A stretch of 64,000 nucleotides of DNA from Dermatemys mawii (Eukaryota > Chordata > Testudines > Dermatemydidae): NCBI GenBank assembly GCA_007922305.1, contig ML677335.1:18510246-18574245 (forward strand), read 5' to 3'. A program made the position numbers and the translations under genes. The notes under the pieces are model-generated. The model was not told the origin of the DNA. It saw nothing but the letters and a program-made list of their open reading frames with translations, and did no database searches. This document shows, piece after piece, positions 35,787 to 50,117 of the stretch (positions are counted from its first letter, which is position 1; each line of letters starts with the position of its first letter).

Positions 35787-36767
35787 CCACAGTATGTACA
35801 AAGTCACATGAGAAGTTTAGGGAGCAATATGAGCTGGATAACTGCTATCATTATTTATTTTGTTGAAGGTGCTCAGCTACTATAGTGATGGGTGCTAGTA
35901 TAAAAACCCTAAGATGGATAAATATGCTGATGAAATTTGGTTTTGTCCCCTTTTTATTGGATTAGATGAGCCTAGAAAAAGAGAGCTCAATGAATATCGA
36001 CTAGTTTAAGTTCAGTCCAGCAAAGAGAGAGGATACCAGCTGGTAGAGAGAATATAACAGTGTGGGATATTTGCACATTCGTCAGCACGTTATGCAGTGT
36101 CGGAGGTAAATAGATATTCTAGCTAGCGTGCCTCTCTTCTAATTAGCTGAAGTCCAGTTGGCATTTTAGATTTGTTCCTGGAAGTAACAAATTCTGCATA
36201 TCTGAGGAGAAGACGGGGGATAAAAATTGCAAAAGCACCTAGGTGAGTTTGGAGGCTAAAGCCAACTTTTAAAAGTTACATAGGCTTGGCGTTGACTTTC
36301 AATGAGACTTAGTACCTAAACGACACAGAAGCCTTTTGAAATTTTACCCGGGATGTGAGAAGAATGAAATCTTCTGCCAGATGAAGGTGGAAAGACATAT
36401 ATTTCTGGCCATTGTTGTAGTTTGTTAATCTAAGGACATTTAGTAAGGCCCTGAGACTGCATAACATGCTGACGACTGTGCAAATATCCCATACTGTTGT
36501 ATTCTCTCTACCAGCTGGTATCCTCTCTCTTTGCTGGACTGAACTTAAACCAGTCAATTTTCATTGAGCTCTCTTTTTCTAGGCTCATCTAATCCAATAA
36601 AAAGGGGACAAAACCAAATTTCATCAGCATATTTATCCATCTTAAAGTATTTATACTAGCACCCATCACTATAGTAGCCGAGCACCTTCAACAAAATAAA
36701 TAGTGATAGCAGTTATCCAGCTCATGTTGCTTCTTAAACGTCTCATGTGACTTTGTATATACTGTGG
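35787..36767. repeat. Large inverted repeat, 316-bp arms, 349-bp spacer
   Basis: 35787-36102 is the reverse complement of 36452-36767 with roughly nine in ten bases matching over the whole length. Shared landmarks include GAGGATACCAGCTGGTAGAG, GATGGATAAATATGCTGATG and ACAAAGTCACATGAGA. The arms are equal in length to within a few bases and the match stops abruptly at both edges. No transposase, LTR or terminal signature was recognised. The spacer contains a worn palindromic repeat at about 36228-36350. It may be a fold-back element or an inverted duplication of a local segment. Confidence 0.9.
36228..36350. repeat. Worn palindromic repeat in the spacer
   Basis: AAAAGCACCTAGGTGAGTTT ... GACTTTCAATGAGACTTAG ... 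CTTTTGAAATTTTACCCGGG matches a palindromic interspersed repeat familiar from turtles. Similar worn copies lie at 15885-16005, 43470-43575 and 53209-53370. Confidence 0.5.
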
Positions 36768-39700
36768 AGAGATAAAATGTTTGAGACCTAAGCAAGGGAA
36801 GCCCCAAGGAGAGGAGCAATCACAAATCAACACCCTCTGGTATCTGTCACACAGCAATGAGTAGAACCATTCTTATGACATTCTACCCATCTCTTCAGGG
36901 TCTCACTGTTGAGTTAACATTATTTCATGGTGTTGCAGGTGATGAAGATGTTGCAGAATTAGGAAGGACCTCTCACCTTCTCAATTGCCATGAGAAGATA
37001 TTGAAATACTGAAGCTAACACATTTCTGTATTGTGTCCTGGTGTGCTGATTTGATATACACAGGAGGGAAATGAACAAAGGAAATGAAAATAACCCTTAT
37101 TTTGAAACTTTTTAAAAACTCGGAGGAAAATATTTGAAGTTTCAGGTATTTATTAAATTGCAAACATCTTTAGGAAAATATTTGAAATATGCTTTCTTAA
37201 GTAGCATCTTCTTGCAAATGTGATATGCATGTATATTCCTACCAATACTCCAACTAAATGCAGTTTGGAGCACAATTCCCATGGAAATAAGTAGGACTTG
37301 TATTTATCCTTAGAGATTTTTGAAAATCTCTCCACTAGAGAGTCTGAATTCATGCTTTGTTGTCATTCTCAGTATGAATGTAAAATTGATGCTACAAATG
37401 CAGCATTTGTAACTATTCATATTTTGGCTAATTGTGCAACTAACCACAACTTTCAGTGTCATACAAATTACTGGTGCCATTCACAGAAGTGATTTGTGCT
37501 GGGAGTAGATCTAGTAGGTGTACTTTTAAATACACAGACAATGCTCCTTATCCATAAATGTCACTGTGGAATTTCCCCTCTGCCACTGCATAGAAAATGT
37601 CTGACTCTTCTCTTGATGGCCCTCTTGTTTAATGGTGATGATTAAGATGGTTCTCTTGTTTAATTCAGTGGGGTTTTTTTTCCTATGGACAAGCGTGTGG
37701 TGGCATATTCAATTAAGTTACAAGTATGTGAGCATCTGTGGGATAGGAATTTATATGAAAAATCATTTTTAGATAGATGCAAAGGGGCCAATTGATCATT
37801 TTTCTGCAGACCACAAAAATGAATAGAAAAGTTACCGAATGAATAATCATGTGAAAAATTCAGAACCACTACAAGTCGAATAATGAAGAATGGGCAATGA
37901 AGGTGCACTATTTTTAGAACAAATCTATATTATACATTTTAAGGATCTATTCTTTCTTTGGCTCATGTAATTTGCAATAGGCAAAATTGTCCCATGAGTA
38001 AATATTTCAGTTCTACTTTTTCTCAGTTAGTATCTTGTGTCATGATTTCATGAATTCTACATAGAAAGCTTATATTTGTGGTTCTCCATAGGCTGTGGTC
38101 TGTCTTTTTGCTTGAGTTACTTGCATTGTGCTATTCTAACCATGTGGTACAGACCTTTGAGTAATTTTCAATGGAATTTATTCATATCTTGGTCTACTAG
38201 GCAAAGCCAATTAGGTAGTTGCAGAGATAGTAGGATAGGTGCACCTTCATTGCCCATTCTTGTTAAATTTGTAATGTGTCTTTGTCTCTGTTCTGTTCTT
38301 TTAATTATGCACAGAGACTGGTTGCAATGTTCCTTTCCAGAGGCAGAAATTAGATGGTTTGGCCAAGAGAGAATTATGAGGTGTCAGTGCTACTGCTTGG
38401 GATTTTGGGGTGGGGGAAATGCTGCTTCTCTCAGGTATATACTAAGCAGGATATCACAAATCCTATCAGTAGCTGATGATTATGTGTTCAGTCATTAGCT
38501 AACTGTGGAGCGCTTTCCACTTCAGTTTGTTTCAGGCCATCACCCACAAAACTCCACAGGTCAACTTTCTCATGACCATACCTAGACATGTTGTATTAGA
38601 GGGCTTTGTTTTCATTTTTTGCAACATTACTAGTCTTATAAGATCATCATGAGATCATCTTGGAAAGCCCCTAGAAAATGCTAATTGCAGTAGTAGCCTT
38701 TTCAGGTGCTGCTAACATCACTTAGAGCCCTGCAGTTGCTCTGGCTGAGAGACTAACACAGCTTTGGGGTGTATTATGTTGTCACAGTAGTGTAATCTTA
38801 AGGAATTATAAGGACAAATACTTATTTTTTTCCAAGTGACACCAAACTTTTACTGTGAAATATAGCTTCTTGGAACAGCTATAAAGAGCTACAACATTAC
38901 TCTTTCTCTGGCTTATGATGGTGCAGAAACCAAATTCTCTTAATTAGAAGATTCAGTCTGATCACTGCAAATCACACGACTAAGAGGACTAGTTCATGGC
39001 TCCATGGTCCAGTTCTTTGCAGTTTGGCATAGGACTTTTCATGGCAATCATATATATTTATTTGCATGAAATTTAACCAAAGTAAAATAACAATTATGCA
39101 TACAGTATTCTGGTAATTTTGCTTGCATGAGGTGAACCACGCTCATAAAAAAAGCCCTTCTGTTGCATAAGCAGCCAATTTGAATTTGTTAATTAATTTT
39201 GCTATTTATTAAAAGAAAATAAGTCTGCGGTGGAATATAACCTGTGTTGTGGTGCAGAAGTGTCTGCAAAACGTTTATTTAGTCACATCTGCATTGACAT
39301 CTGTATGTATATGAACATATGCAAAGGCATATGCTATACAATGATGATGGCTCAGAAATGTATTGTGTTCTCTTCCTAATCGTGCACATCGCTCACATTC
39401 TCTATTGGATAGTGTATTCAAATTGTCCTAATTCCCTGCCAAATCCAGCTCTGGAGGGAATTTGGCTTTTTCAATAGTCTCTACTCTATATACAGCGTTA
39501 GAGATTAATGCAGCACTTAATAAAAGTATCCTGAAGATTAACACCAGTTACCAGCGCTGCTTTAATGTAATATGCTCCTTTTCCCCCTAAACAGTTGTAG
39601 ATGATTCTTAATGTCTTTGTGTGTATGTTGTGTTGTGTTGTGAAGTTTTAAGGTAAGGTGTAGCCATAATGAAGTTAATTTCCTATCATTATGACTAAGG

Positions 39701-42700
39701 CTATTAAGAGAAGTGATTTTAAAAACTGCTATTGTATGTGAGACAAGAGCCTATTATCCTCTGTGTTACGAGATAAGGACTATATTCTTCTTTAAAACAT
39801 GAATCTCACAATGAATTTATTGTAACCAGCATATGAGCAAACCTTTAAGATGTTTTGAATGTTCCTCTGAGAACAGTTTAAGTGATTGGAAAATTGCTGG
39901 CAATTTTTTGAAGAGAATACATGAAGCATTTTTCTTTTGGGCTGCAAGATAAGGGTTTTAATAAACAAATATACAAAGCATTTTGAGATTGATAGCAAGC
40001 ATGTATTTTTCCCATTTGCTTCTGAATTCGTCATTTTAATCTTGTGATCCATACTCAATAAGTGATCATCAGATTTCACTCATGTCCAAAGGCAGGGGAG
40101 CTAACAAAACTAATTCTGAAAAGCTTTGGTGGTACTAGTGCTTAGAAAATTCTAAAACCAAAACAGATCTCTCTTTCTTTACCAACTAGAGCTACGTCTT
40201 TCAATTTCATCCTTGATGTGAAATTTTAGCAGCAGTGCAAATATGAATCTCCTTTTCCTTACTGTTTATTTTCCTTTCCTGCTAGAATCAAAGTTGCAAA
40301 GATACTTAAATTTTGAAATAATGAACAGACAAATGTGGTGTCAGTTATGAACAATATTGAATATAATTGCTGAAACCAAATGGCAATTTACATAGCAAAG
40401 TGAACTCCCCAAGCACACATCTATTGTCAGACCTGCTGAATCTCATCTCACTGAGTGAGGCTCAACCCAGGTGTGGTGCAGCATATCCCTTTTTATTTTA
40501 ATTTTTTACATTTTTTTGCCTGCATTTTTTTTGCATCCATATTTCAATTCCTTATAGTTTTGGGATGTAGCAATTTGAAATTTTGTTGTTAAATCTTGAA
40601 TATTAATCTACACTATGAAAACAAATGTACACATCTTACATTGGGTTACATTCTGACCATTCCTGCAATCTTGCAAACTCATTGAAGCCAATGATATTTG
40701 AGAATGTAACTGAAAGAGAGTTTGTGCCAGATGTATTAACCCCAAAATTGGGGAGATTTTGACATGTTCACTGGAGGCACTTTCATGAGTTTCTTCTAAT
40801 ATTCCCTTTCAAATGGAGATTCTCCCCTCCCCCCTCAGGTATCTGTCTTCTGATAGCTTAGTAATGATCATTTGGTGGTAATGTGGCTTTTCCATTTTTT
40901 TCTTTGATGATTTCCTCTAGGTTATTTAATTATGGATGTGATTTTTTTTAAAAAAGGAGCCTTAAGGGAGATAGTGGGATTTAGGCACTTGAATTTTAGG
41001 AGGAAACTGGGTGCTTGACTCTCATAAGACTTTATAATAATCACAGCCTACAATATGTTGGCTCTTCAAGATTCTTATGTGAGTGAAAGTATCTGTCTGA
41101 AAGGATGGCAAAGCTATGGATGAAACCTCGAATTCTGTTGGATTTGGGCCCAGATCCTTTGATTTGAAAGTCAGTGCTGGTATTCTGGAGAGTGCGAGGG
41201 CCTGACACAAACTCCTAATGTGATTTGTTTATCCATTCTGAGTACAAGGCATGGCAGCATAATTAACAAAGTGACACAGTAAAATGGACTAGATGGAGAA
41301 TTTCTTTTATTCTTTGGGCATTTCTAAGGCTTATTCTCCCAGCAAGGCAAAGGTCAATGGTTGGTTAGAGATGAGACATCATATTATTTACTAATGAGAA
41401 CTTGAAAGCTCAGCCACACTTATTATGAAAGTAATGCAAAGAAGGTGTTGGAGTCATTCTATATGCAGTCCAGGTAAGCAGGATTTTGTCTCCTGACCAA
41501 GCAATAATACAATTTGGTGGTGGTGTGAATCCAATGCTCTAATTCCTGCATAGTCGTACAGTATTCTGAGAGTCAGATCACAGTGTAATTAAATACTCAT
41601 TGTAAAGTGCTTTGAAGACTAAAGTAGAGATCAGTGCAAACCAAATTTCTGCATCTGAACCACCCTAATTTGTGAGCGTTCCTTTCTAATTTTGAACTTG
41701 CTGGTGTTTATTATTATTAAGACTAATGAAGATGAAGTAGATAGAGGTGATTTGTGACACTTTGAGTGCTGCCCGCAGGATATATAGCATATGAAAAATA
41801 AAGGAAACAGAAAGAGTCTTATTGATTTCACTTTGCATTCTGCTCAGCAGAGCTGTGAGCAGCAGTAGAGGCACTGAAATTATTGCAGACACATGCAGCC
41901 AGCACTGCATCTGCTTTGTATTTGGTCTGCTACCTTCTGAAGTTTCTTTTCAAACTCTTATTTTCAACAAGAGTGATCAATAGGGTGGATTACTTTTGAT
42001 TATGATAGTACATGCAGGCAGCAGTGAAAAAAGTTGAGATTTCCTCCTAAACTTGCTAGGTTGTGAATCTGTGATAGCAAGATTTACTATCAAGTAATAT
42101 GAGGTGACAAATCTGCACATTTTCTGTTTCCAGGTTGTTTTGAGATTGGAATAGTACACCAATTACTTATTAGAGTGTTTACAAAGAGCCAATGTTGCAT
42201 GTTTTTATTTTCTTACTGCTCAAATATATCTGGCCCTTAAATGTAAATAAATATCATATGTGGTCAGATGTAATTAAATATGATCAATCAGCCCACAGCA
42301 CAAAATCAGCAAACATTCCAATGTATGCAGAATACCGTGGGTGTTTTTTTAAACATTCTGGTACTTCCTTCCTTCCTTTCCTTCTTTTCTTATATATTCC
42401 TGTTTTCTCTGACAAGGAGATGGTTTCTGTATTTTTTATTTCCTATATTTTATTACCCTCTATCATTTGAACAAGAAGGCTAATTCACAAACATTTTGTT
42501 GTTTTATCGTTAGTTTTGTGCATTGATTCTCTTAATGCACTCAATGCATTACATAAATTCAGCATAATATTTAAATGAAACTGCCTGCAGTGGACAGCTC
42601 CCCGCCCTCTAACTCCCTGAGCTACCCTTTATAAACTGGTGAGCAATCTAACTCCAAGGCAGTACGCGAATAGCTAGAAGGAGCAAGTTTCACAGCCTAG

Positions 42701-45700
42701 TTCTCTCCAGTAATAGAATCCAACCTCTAGTTCCCAAATGGGCCAGTTGGGACAGTAGCTAAAATATCTTGGCTTATTAAATTAAATTACTCTGCCTGCT
42801 GCTGTCGCATCCAGTTTTATAATTCAACACACTGCACTGTACGAGTTTAACATTGTGAACACCAATTATAATGACAGTAGCAAGCCTAGCAGTTATCTAA
42901 ATACTCCAAAGAACATTTGACTTTGTTATTCACAACTAACAACTGTATTCCTATATGTTGTGTCCCATAGACAAATACTTCAGTTGGATATTTATGTGTC
43001 AGCCACAATTAAAGCAGACTGCAAAGTTAACACCTCATTAAAGTGACTGAGGAAAGCACAAGTCTTTTAATGCTATTGTTTAACATGTTTTGGCTGCAAA
43101 CTCAAACTCCCACTTATTCTCCCATGAACACCTCTAAAGCAGCTCTCAATCCCACATGTGTTTCATTCCTCTCCCTGAGGAAATACTCGAAAACTAGTGC
43201 ATCTTTTTAAACTTACTGTAGATCTTTGAAAACAGATGGCTAGCAATTTTATTTTAGTAAAACCTTAAAGACTGGAATTGACCATCCTAGATGGTTGGCC
43301 TGGAGACTCCAGGAATTGAAGATTAATCTTTCATTGAAGATTTCATCTAATGAAACCTTCAGGAATATGTGCAACCAAAACTGGAAACTTTATTAAATAT
43401 GCTATAAAAATCTTTCCAAAATCTGTGTCTGGGAAATTTTCAGGTCTTGGTCCTGCAAAAACAAAGGTACACGAGTAATTGTATGTACGGCCCAAATCTT
43501 CAGAGATCGGCTAAAGATGCAGCATTCAGCCCTTGACTTCAAACACCCTAAAGTTCAGGAGCATCCATATTCTGGGTGTTGGTTTAGAGTAGACTCTCTT
43601 CTATAAAACATTGAAATTCATGGAAGTCCTGTGACTACAGACTTCTGTTGTGCTGGGTGGTGGTAATTGGAAAGATCTCTGTGACATGTTGTGCGTACAT
43701 GTACAACACTGATGGGAGTATGTTATTTGTAATATAGTGAAAGAAATCATTCAAGCAGGTCTTTGTACGTGTTTTGGTAAGGAGGTTAAGAGGTTCTGGA
43801 GAAATCTTGTATTAATATATTCAGTGAGAACAATAGCTTCTTAAAATAGTAATTAAATGTAGAAGGCTGTAAATAGTTGCCAAAATTTGAGTCTGAAGGT
43901 TTAAATATTCACTCTGATGTTACTATACACAGGTATTAAAGTATTTGTGCAAGTTTATAGAGTCATGGGCAAAAGTGTCATTTAGAAACTTCAAGATGGA
44001 AAAAGTTTTTTGTTTTTTTTTCCCCTCCCAAACATTGCACAAAAGATTATTTTCCAATGGCAACAATAATTTATTGCTATCCACTTTGCCTGATTATCTG
44101 ATGATAGTTCTGGATTTTTGCACAAAGATAAAGGTATTTCTGATTTACTAATATGCAAATCAGTAGTCTTTAATCTATAAAACACAGCAGTATTTAATAA
44201 ATACAAATGCCTTTTTTATTGTGTTACACAATAGCTCTGTACATTTTATAGTTTCAGAACATCATGCCTAAATTTTAAATAAGGCATAGGATAGAACAAT
44301 TAGGAACATATTTTAGAGTATGTATATGCTTTTTGTCATTTAGCTAATTTTAAAAGCTGTACTGAGCACAAATGTTAGGTTAATTACCATACATAATTGT
44401 ATTATACTATAGAAAAAGAATTTTAACAAGCCTATAAATTGAAAGCCAGCTATTTGAGTTTAAAAAAGTCTAATTTCCATGAGTGACTGCATTAATTTTA
44501 TGTACAATTTATTCAGGATTTTAAACAGCAAATTATAACTCTCAGATCCAGAAGATTTTCCTTGGTAGGAAACACTAAAACTGAAAAGAACAGTGAAGAA
44601 TTGTCAGCTTAAACAGTGAAAATGATGATTTGTGATCTGTTCAAGGGGAGCAGCTTGGCAGCTTTTCCGTTACAAGGAGATAAGCTTGAGATGAAATACA
44701 GCTAATAATAGTAATTCTTTTTGTAGAAGACAGTTTTCTGTGTCTCCTTGTCTCACTAATGATCTGTGCTGCTTAAAATGGAGGGTTGGAACTTGAAGAA
44801 AAAGGGTGCTACTTTTACTGATATATGAGAGAGGTGGAAGAGAAGAGGTGGAAGAATCAATGTCTAAGCTGCAATGATGATTTAAGGACTCAGTTCGGCC
44901 CTTTCCCTATTGTTTGTTTCGGGATATTTTCATTGTTGTGGATTGGAAGCCATCAATTTTATTGTTATGCAGAGGAAATTGGGTACGTGGGATTTTGCCT
45001 GTTGATTGAGGTTGAGAGATCATGGTACATTTGTACATTTCAGTATGGGTATGCAATCACCTGTGTTTTCTTGTGTGTGGTGATGACTGACATCCAAACA
45101 TTTTTTGTTCATGCATAGTATCAGTTTTTTGATGTCAGAAGAGCTGCCTTTATAAGGCTCTTCTAAAATACATTTATATAATTTTGAAATGATAAATACA
45201 AACCTATAAACATCAGCCTTTCCTATTATTAAATAAGGAAAGAGAGATCCTCTGACAAAGTCTTCCAAATAAGTAGAAGGAAAAAAATCCATCATAAAAT
45301 ATTGTTTATATTTTGTGTGGATTTGATAAAATGCCGTATAAATTTAAAATATGTTTTATTCCTGACTAGCTGCCTACTGGCATGCAGATAGAGTGAAGAA
45401 ACAAAACAGATTAGGAGATGTGTGTTCAGTTTTAGAACGAAACATTTGGAACAGCCACATAAACCTTTATATCATATTAAGTTGCTGAAGTATCACAAAG
45501 CTCTTCACAGCAGCTTTAAAATTAAAGTTAGGTTAAAATTAATTTGTTAAAAATCAGTTAAAATGCACCAAAGTTAAATGTTTTAGGGTTAGACTTAAAT
45601 AAGACATAACTTAGTGACTTTAATGTTGTTAGTATTTCTGTAGACAGTGGAAAATATTTAATACTAGAATACCCAGAAGAGGAAAGAAGAGTCAAGTGGA

Positions 45701-46563
45701 GGAAATAGTAATAACGTTAAAGCTGAAATGAGGACATATGGCCCCTCAAGCTTTGTCTAATACTTGCACCCTCCATGTTTACTCTAAGTTCTTGCATTAA
45801 TGGTTACAGCTTTTATTGGTGCCTGGGTATATACATAGAACACATTAATTTCCTTTGGTTTAAGGCTTTTCAAATTGATACTCCTGTGTGTTTTGAAATT
45901 CTTACCCTCTCAAGTAAATTTATTGCAGCTGCATTTTTGGTGCTCTTTAAAATGTTACACTCCAATAGCTAGGCTCACTTTCTGGTGTTTTTTTTTCCTC
46001 ATTCTCTTTGAACAATGATAAAAAAGTAATTTTTCCCAGTAGAATCCTCCTCATCAGTCACCAAGTTTCTGAGGCTATCCCTCAAGGGCCCTTCAGTTCC
46101 TCCAAGTGATTCTTTGCTCCTTACTTGTAAAATCTTTCATTGTTTGTTAAATAGAGCATTTTAATTATAATAATTATATTCATTATATAATTTCCTCACC
46201 ACATTTTTTTCTCCTTTCTGTATCCCCTGTCATTATTTCTTTTCTCTATCACTTTGTATTCTCCTCTCATTCTCTGTCTTCCTTACAAATGCACCTGTTC
46301 TCTGTTTTTTGCTTGCTTTTTTTCCCCTCTGGGGCTGCTAAAATTCCTCATCACCTTTAAGCCATACCAGGGAATCCAGGTATGTCTAGCCACAAGACTT
46401 TCAACATGCTTCCTTCATTCTCTTTTTTCCCCTCCCCGTCCACTTTCTCAAGCTGAATTGCCATCAGTTGCGGTACTATGTGCTAGCACTCTACTCCAAT
46501 GCATGTGCATCAAATTAATTTCATTGCTGTTATAAGGAAAACTGGGCAAGCTACATGTGTGCA
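36768..46563. other. Ten-kilobase interval without gene
   Basis: AT-rich sequence with no credible coding exon on either strand. It contains a worn palindromic repeat at about 43470-43575 and (TTCC)n at 42364-42385. The rest is unique-looking, which is common in vertebrate gene deserts or very long introns. Open frames such as 38076-38498 and 44825-45118 show no domain, no convincing splice context and odd composition. Confidence 0.5.
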
Positions 46564-47208
46564 TGTGACAGAATGCACCCAGTATTCACGCACTATACAC
46601 TGTTATGATGATGTTTGTGCAGGCATGTCTTGTGAGGTATTATTTGAAAACTCATAACTTGCTGATCAGTAATATCATGGGAAAATGTGTGTAAAAGCTT
46701 TATGCATAACATTATAAATTTCCACTCTCTAATGTTAAAAATACATGTTTAGATTCTCATAGCCCCACACTAGTCAAACAGACCTGGACCAAAAGAGTGT
46801 GTGCTTGTCTTAATTTGCATTTAAGTAGTAAACAGAGTCATCAAGCAGAAAGGAGGCAAAGAAAAAGATAGAAGAAGTTCACATAGGTGGAAAAACCCAG
46901 TTGGAAACATCCTTCCATGCAAATCCTCTTGTCTCCTGATTCTCAGCTGAAAGTGCTTTTCTAAAGAGGGACTATAAAATTATGAAACCATATAAAAGGA
47001 GGGACAAACATGCCAAGACACTTCATCCCCCTGCCCATCTCATTTTTTGCACCTGAGAAGATAAAGGAAACAGCCATCGGATTCTGCAGGAGGAGTCCTG
47101 ACCTGAAGGTTTGGTCAGAAATGCTGCTAGGTTGCAGGGCAGGGATGACATAGGCTTCCCTAACCCCGGTGTTGATTGCACCCCGGTATCTTTCACCACA
47201 CCCATAGA
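46564..47208 (+). mobile_element. LTR-like segment with TATA box
   Basis: It starts TGTGACAGAATGCACCCAGT, resembling an LTR family I recall from turtles. TATAAAAGGAGGGAC at 46991 is a plausible core promoter, with CTGAGAAG and purine-rich sequence downstream. A clear 3' end and a flanking duplication were not found, and no gag or pol follows, so it is a solo or truncated LTR. Confidence 0.5.
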
Positions 47209-50117
47209 TAATTATAACAACTTCTGTTAATGAGATACTATTAGTTTGGTTTCATTTAAATTGTAACCTATTTCCAATTATGTTGTGGAAACTTTATAAT
47301 TTCTGGGCTGCTGCATGTACCACCATCTTAAAATTTCACATGCAAATATCCAGGGCTTTGGGGCACTGTTCTGGCTCCTTTCCAGTGCCAGGCAAAAACC
47401 TGCAGCTCCATTACTTCCCACTCCACAAAAACCTTGTGCTCCAGTCCAAAGCCCTACAAATATCTTTGGTTACAGAAGTCTTTGTTGTGCTGAAAACCCA
47501 AAAGCTCTTTATTACATTTTACAAAAGTGAAAATCTTTTACAGGACACTTTTCTCAGACATTGCAATCCATTGGTAAAGCAATGAATGTTCCATATCTTT
47601 GTGGACCTACTGTTATCCAATTTTTCATAATGCAAAATTGTTGATCAGGTATTTTAGTTCAAGATTATTCCTTATGGAGAAAAGATGCTATTCTGTTTTT
47701 ATTTTGGTCTTTACTGTGCAGGGATTTGACCAAAGAAATTGGACTGGTTATAGATCTCAATGTGCCTACGTGGATTTGGATGCTAATAAGGAAACATTAA
47801 GTGACAAGATGCTAGATGATAATAGTACTGCCTAGTAACAATTGTTTGCTCAAGGGAAGAAACACAGTAATGGTATTAGAAAATGTGCAGTTTTTCATCT
47901 GTAATTAAACTTGTATCTGTTAAGAACTGTTCATAAAGTTCTTTTCAGTAAAACTACTTAGAGCCATAAGTACTGGACACTTCTAAAATATACTTGTTCT
48001 TTCATATGATAAAGCAGGTAGAGCTAAATTACATTACTTATCAATTCAGATATGCATTTTGGGGCATGTCAACTGTCCACCTCATTGAAGAAGAATTAAC
48101 TTAAATCTATTAAGGGAAAAAAATTCACATTACAATTTATGTGCACTAGCCTGAGGTTATATGAAGTTTGTTCAGAGGAAATGGTTCTGGATGATGAGGA
48201 GCTTCTCTTGTGGACCTCCATGAATGTGAGAGTTTGGTTATACTATAGTTAATGCTTTATGAGTGGCTTTCTATGTATAAATTTCATACCACAAAATTTG
48301 AAGTATATACACTTCTTCACATACCTTATTTATAGATTATTATTTTTTCCCCATGATTGCATACAAGGTTGTGATCTTATTGCTTTTTTTGGCATGGATT
48401 TTTAGCTGAATTTTAGTTTTTATATTATTTAATCTGGAACTTGCATTGAAAACCAAAATTTAGGGTTTAGAAGTAAACCTATTTTAAGTAATTATACAGT
48501 GTCAAATACAACTACTTTAGCTTGAAACATTTTAGCCATATTTTAAAATTTTGTTTCAAGGAATAAAACTATTTAAATGTCTTTCAAATAAAACTGGCCC
48601 ATAATGTGCCTTTTTTTAATATGGTAGGTTTTATGACATCTTGCATGATTTGAAATATTTGAAATAAAGAAGCAGCTTTAGGATGACTCAGGCTCCAATC
48701 ACATGATCCCTCATACATGTGCTTAATTTTAAGCATGTGTGGTCACATTGACTTCAATAAGATAACTCTCATGCTTAGAGCTAAGCATAGGGATACGTGT
48801 TTGCAAGATCAGGTCGTAATTCCTTCTTCCCTTAATAAGGCTGAATAAGAATTGTAATGCACCACTTTGACTGTTCTTTTAACAAGAATTAGAATTCTTG
48901 TTAAATTACTAGGAACAGTTAGGGACTAGTAAGATTTTTAGAATCCTTCATTAATTTCAAATCACTCTACCTCCCTTGAAGACAAAGGTTTTCAAAACTG
49001 GAACACTCATTTATTTGCAGAAACTCATGTGTGCATGTGAATCTTCTTTATGAACTTGTAAAATGTATGGCTTCAACTTGGCAGAAATGAATTTCTATTT
49101 TGTTTGAACTCCTATTGTCCATTTTTTGTTGCTGTTTTAGCATTTAACTGCTGGACTGTCAAATGGACAAGCACCTGTCTGAGACACTGACACTGTTGTT
49201 CAAAGATGTATGATTGTTTCTGTAGGAAATAGTAGACTTCTGCTACCGGCAGGGATATGTTTCTTCATGGAAATTCAACAGAACTATTTTCCTTGTGCTG
49301 CTACCATTGGTAAAATGACATGTTTTTGTTTCTGGTCTGGTATCTTATTTAGATACCACTTGTTCTGACTGTTAATTCACCATCTGTTAACAGTTTTCTA
49401 ATACACTTTTGACTGCATTTTATTGGAACCTCTATGGCAAGATGAAGAAGTTGATCTAATCTGTCATCACTTAGGCTATTCTATCATTCTTCTTTATTGT
49501 TGCCTTACCATGCAAGAGGAAACTGGTTTTGCACATTGTGCAAGATTCATGCTCTGCAATTGGAAAAAGGAACAATTTAGCCAGAAGACATTTTTAACTT
49601 ATCTGTGAAATCTTTTTAATTTCATGAACTTCTGTAGTAGTGGATTTGATTCACTAGATAATGTTGTAGTAAATGCTCTTTATATAAAATTCATGTTTGC
49701 ATTTTTTGTAGGCTAAGTGCATAAGAGAAATGAATCAGGCTCATTCCTTTAGCTAGTCCTAAATACCTCTATATTGCTCTACTGCCTCCTCTTCTTTGCC
49801 CTTCCTCCCCAAGACTGTCCTCCCAACCCACACTGAGCCCAGAAGAATGATCATAATCCTTTGTTTAGATACATTGGGCAAAAATAGTTGTATTGCTTTA
49901 TAATGGAGTAAATTAGCAATTAGGTTCAAGATATTAAAAATAGTTGTAAGAGGCAAAGCATTTTAACTTTTGCCAGTAAAGCATTAAGCAAATGGATTGT
50001 AACTGTCACTCTGGAATGCTTTACCTTTCACGTGTTTGACATGTAACTGAAAAAGTGGCCTTGTCAGACATAATATTCTTGGTGCCCTTTTACACTCTAC
50101 CCTAAACTAAGTATTTC
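47209..50117. other. Interval without gene; palindromic repeat at 48690
   Basis: 48690-48813 (CATGTGCTTAATTTTAAGCA, ACATTGACTTCAATAAG, CTTAGAGCTAAGCAT) is a clear palindromic amniote-type repeat. A splice-acceptor-like site precedes an open stretch at 47722-47835, discussed as a weak exon candidate. Otherwise AT-rich and non-coding. Confidence 0.45.
48690..48813. repeat. Palindromic interspersed repeat
   Basis: The halves around ACATTGACTTCAATAAG are imperfect complements (ATGTGCTTAATTTTAAGCAT against CATGCTTAGAGCTAAGCAT). The family is widespread in turtles, crocodilians and birds as I recall it. Confidence 0.6.

Noticed and set aside
38076..38498. 140-codon plus-strand open frame rich in Cys and Leu
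   Set aside because: No domain, no promoter or splice context, and composition follows the local base content.
47720..47800. Similarity of GLVIDL in an alternative frame to RNA-capping or dual-specificity phosphatases
   Set aside because: Only about six residues match and the following residues diverge completely, with a stop soon after.
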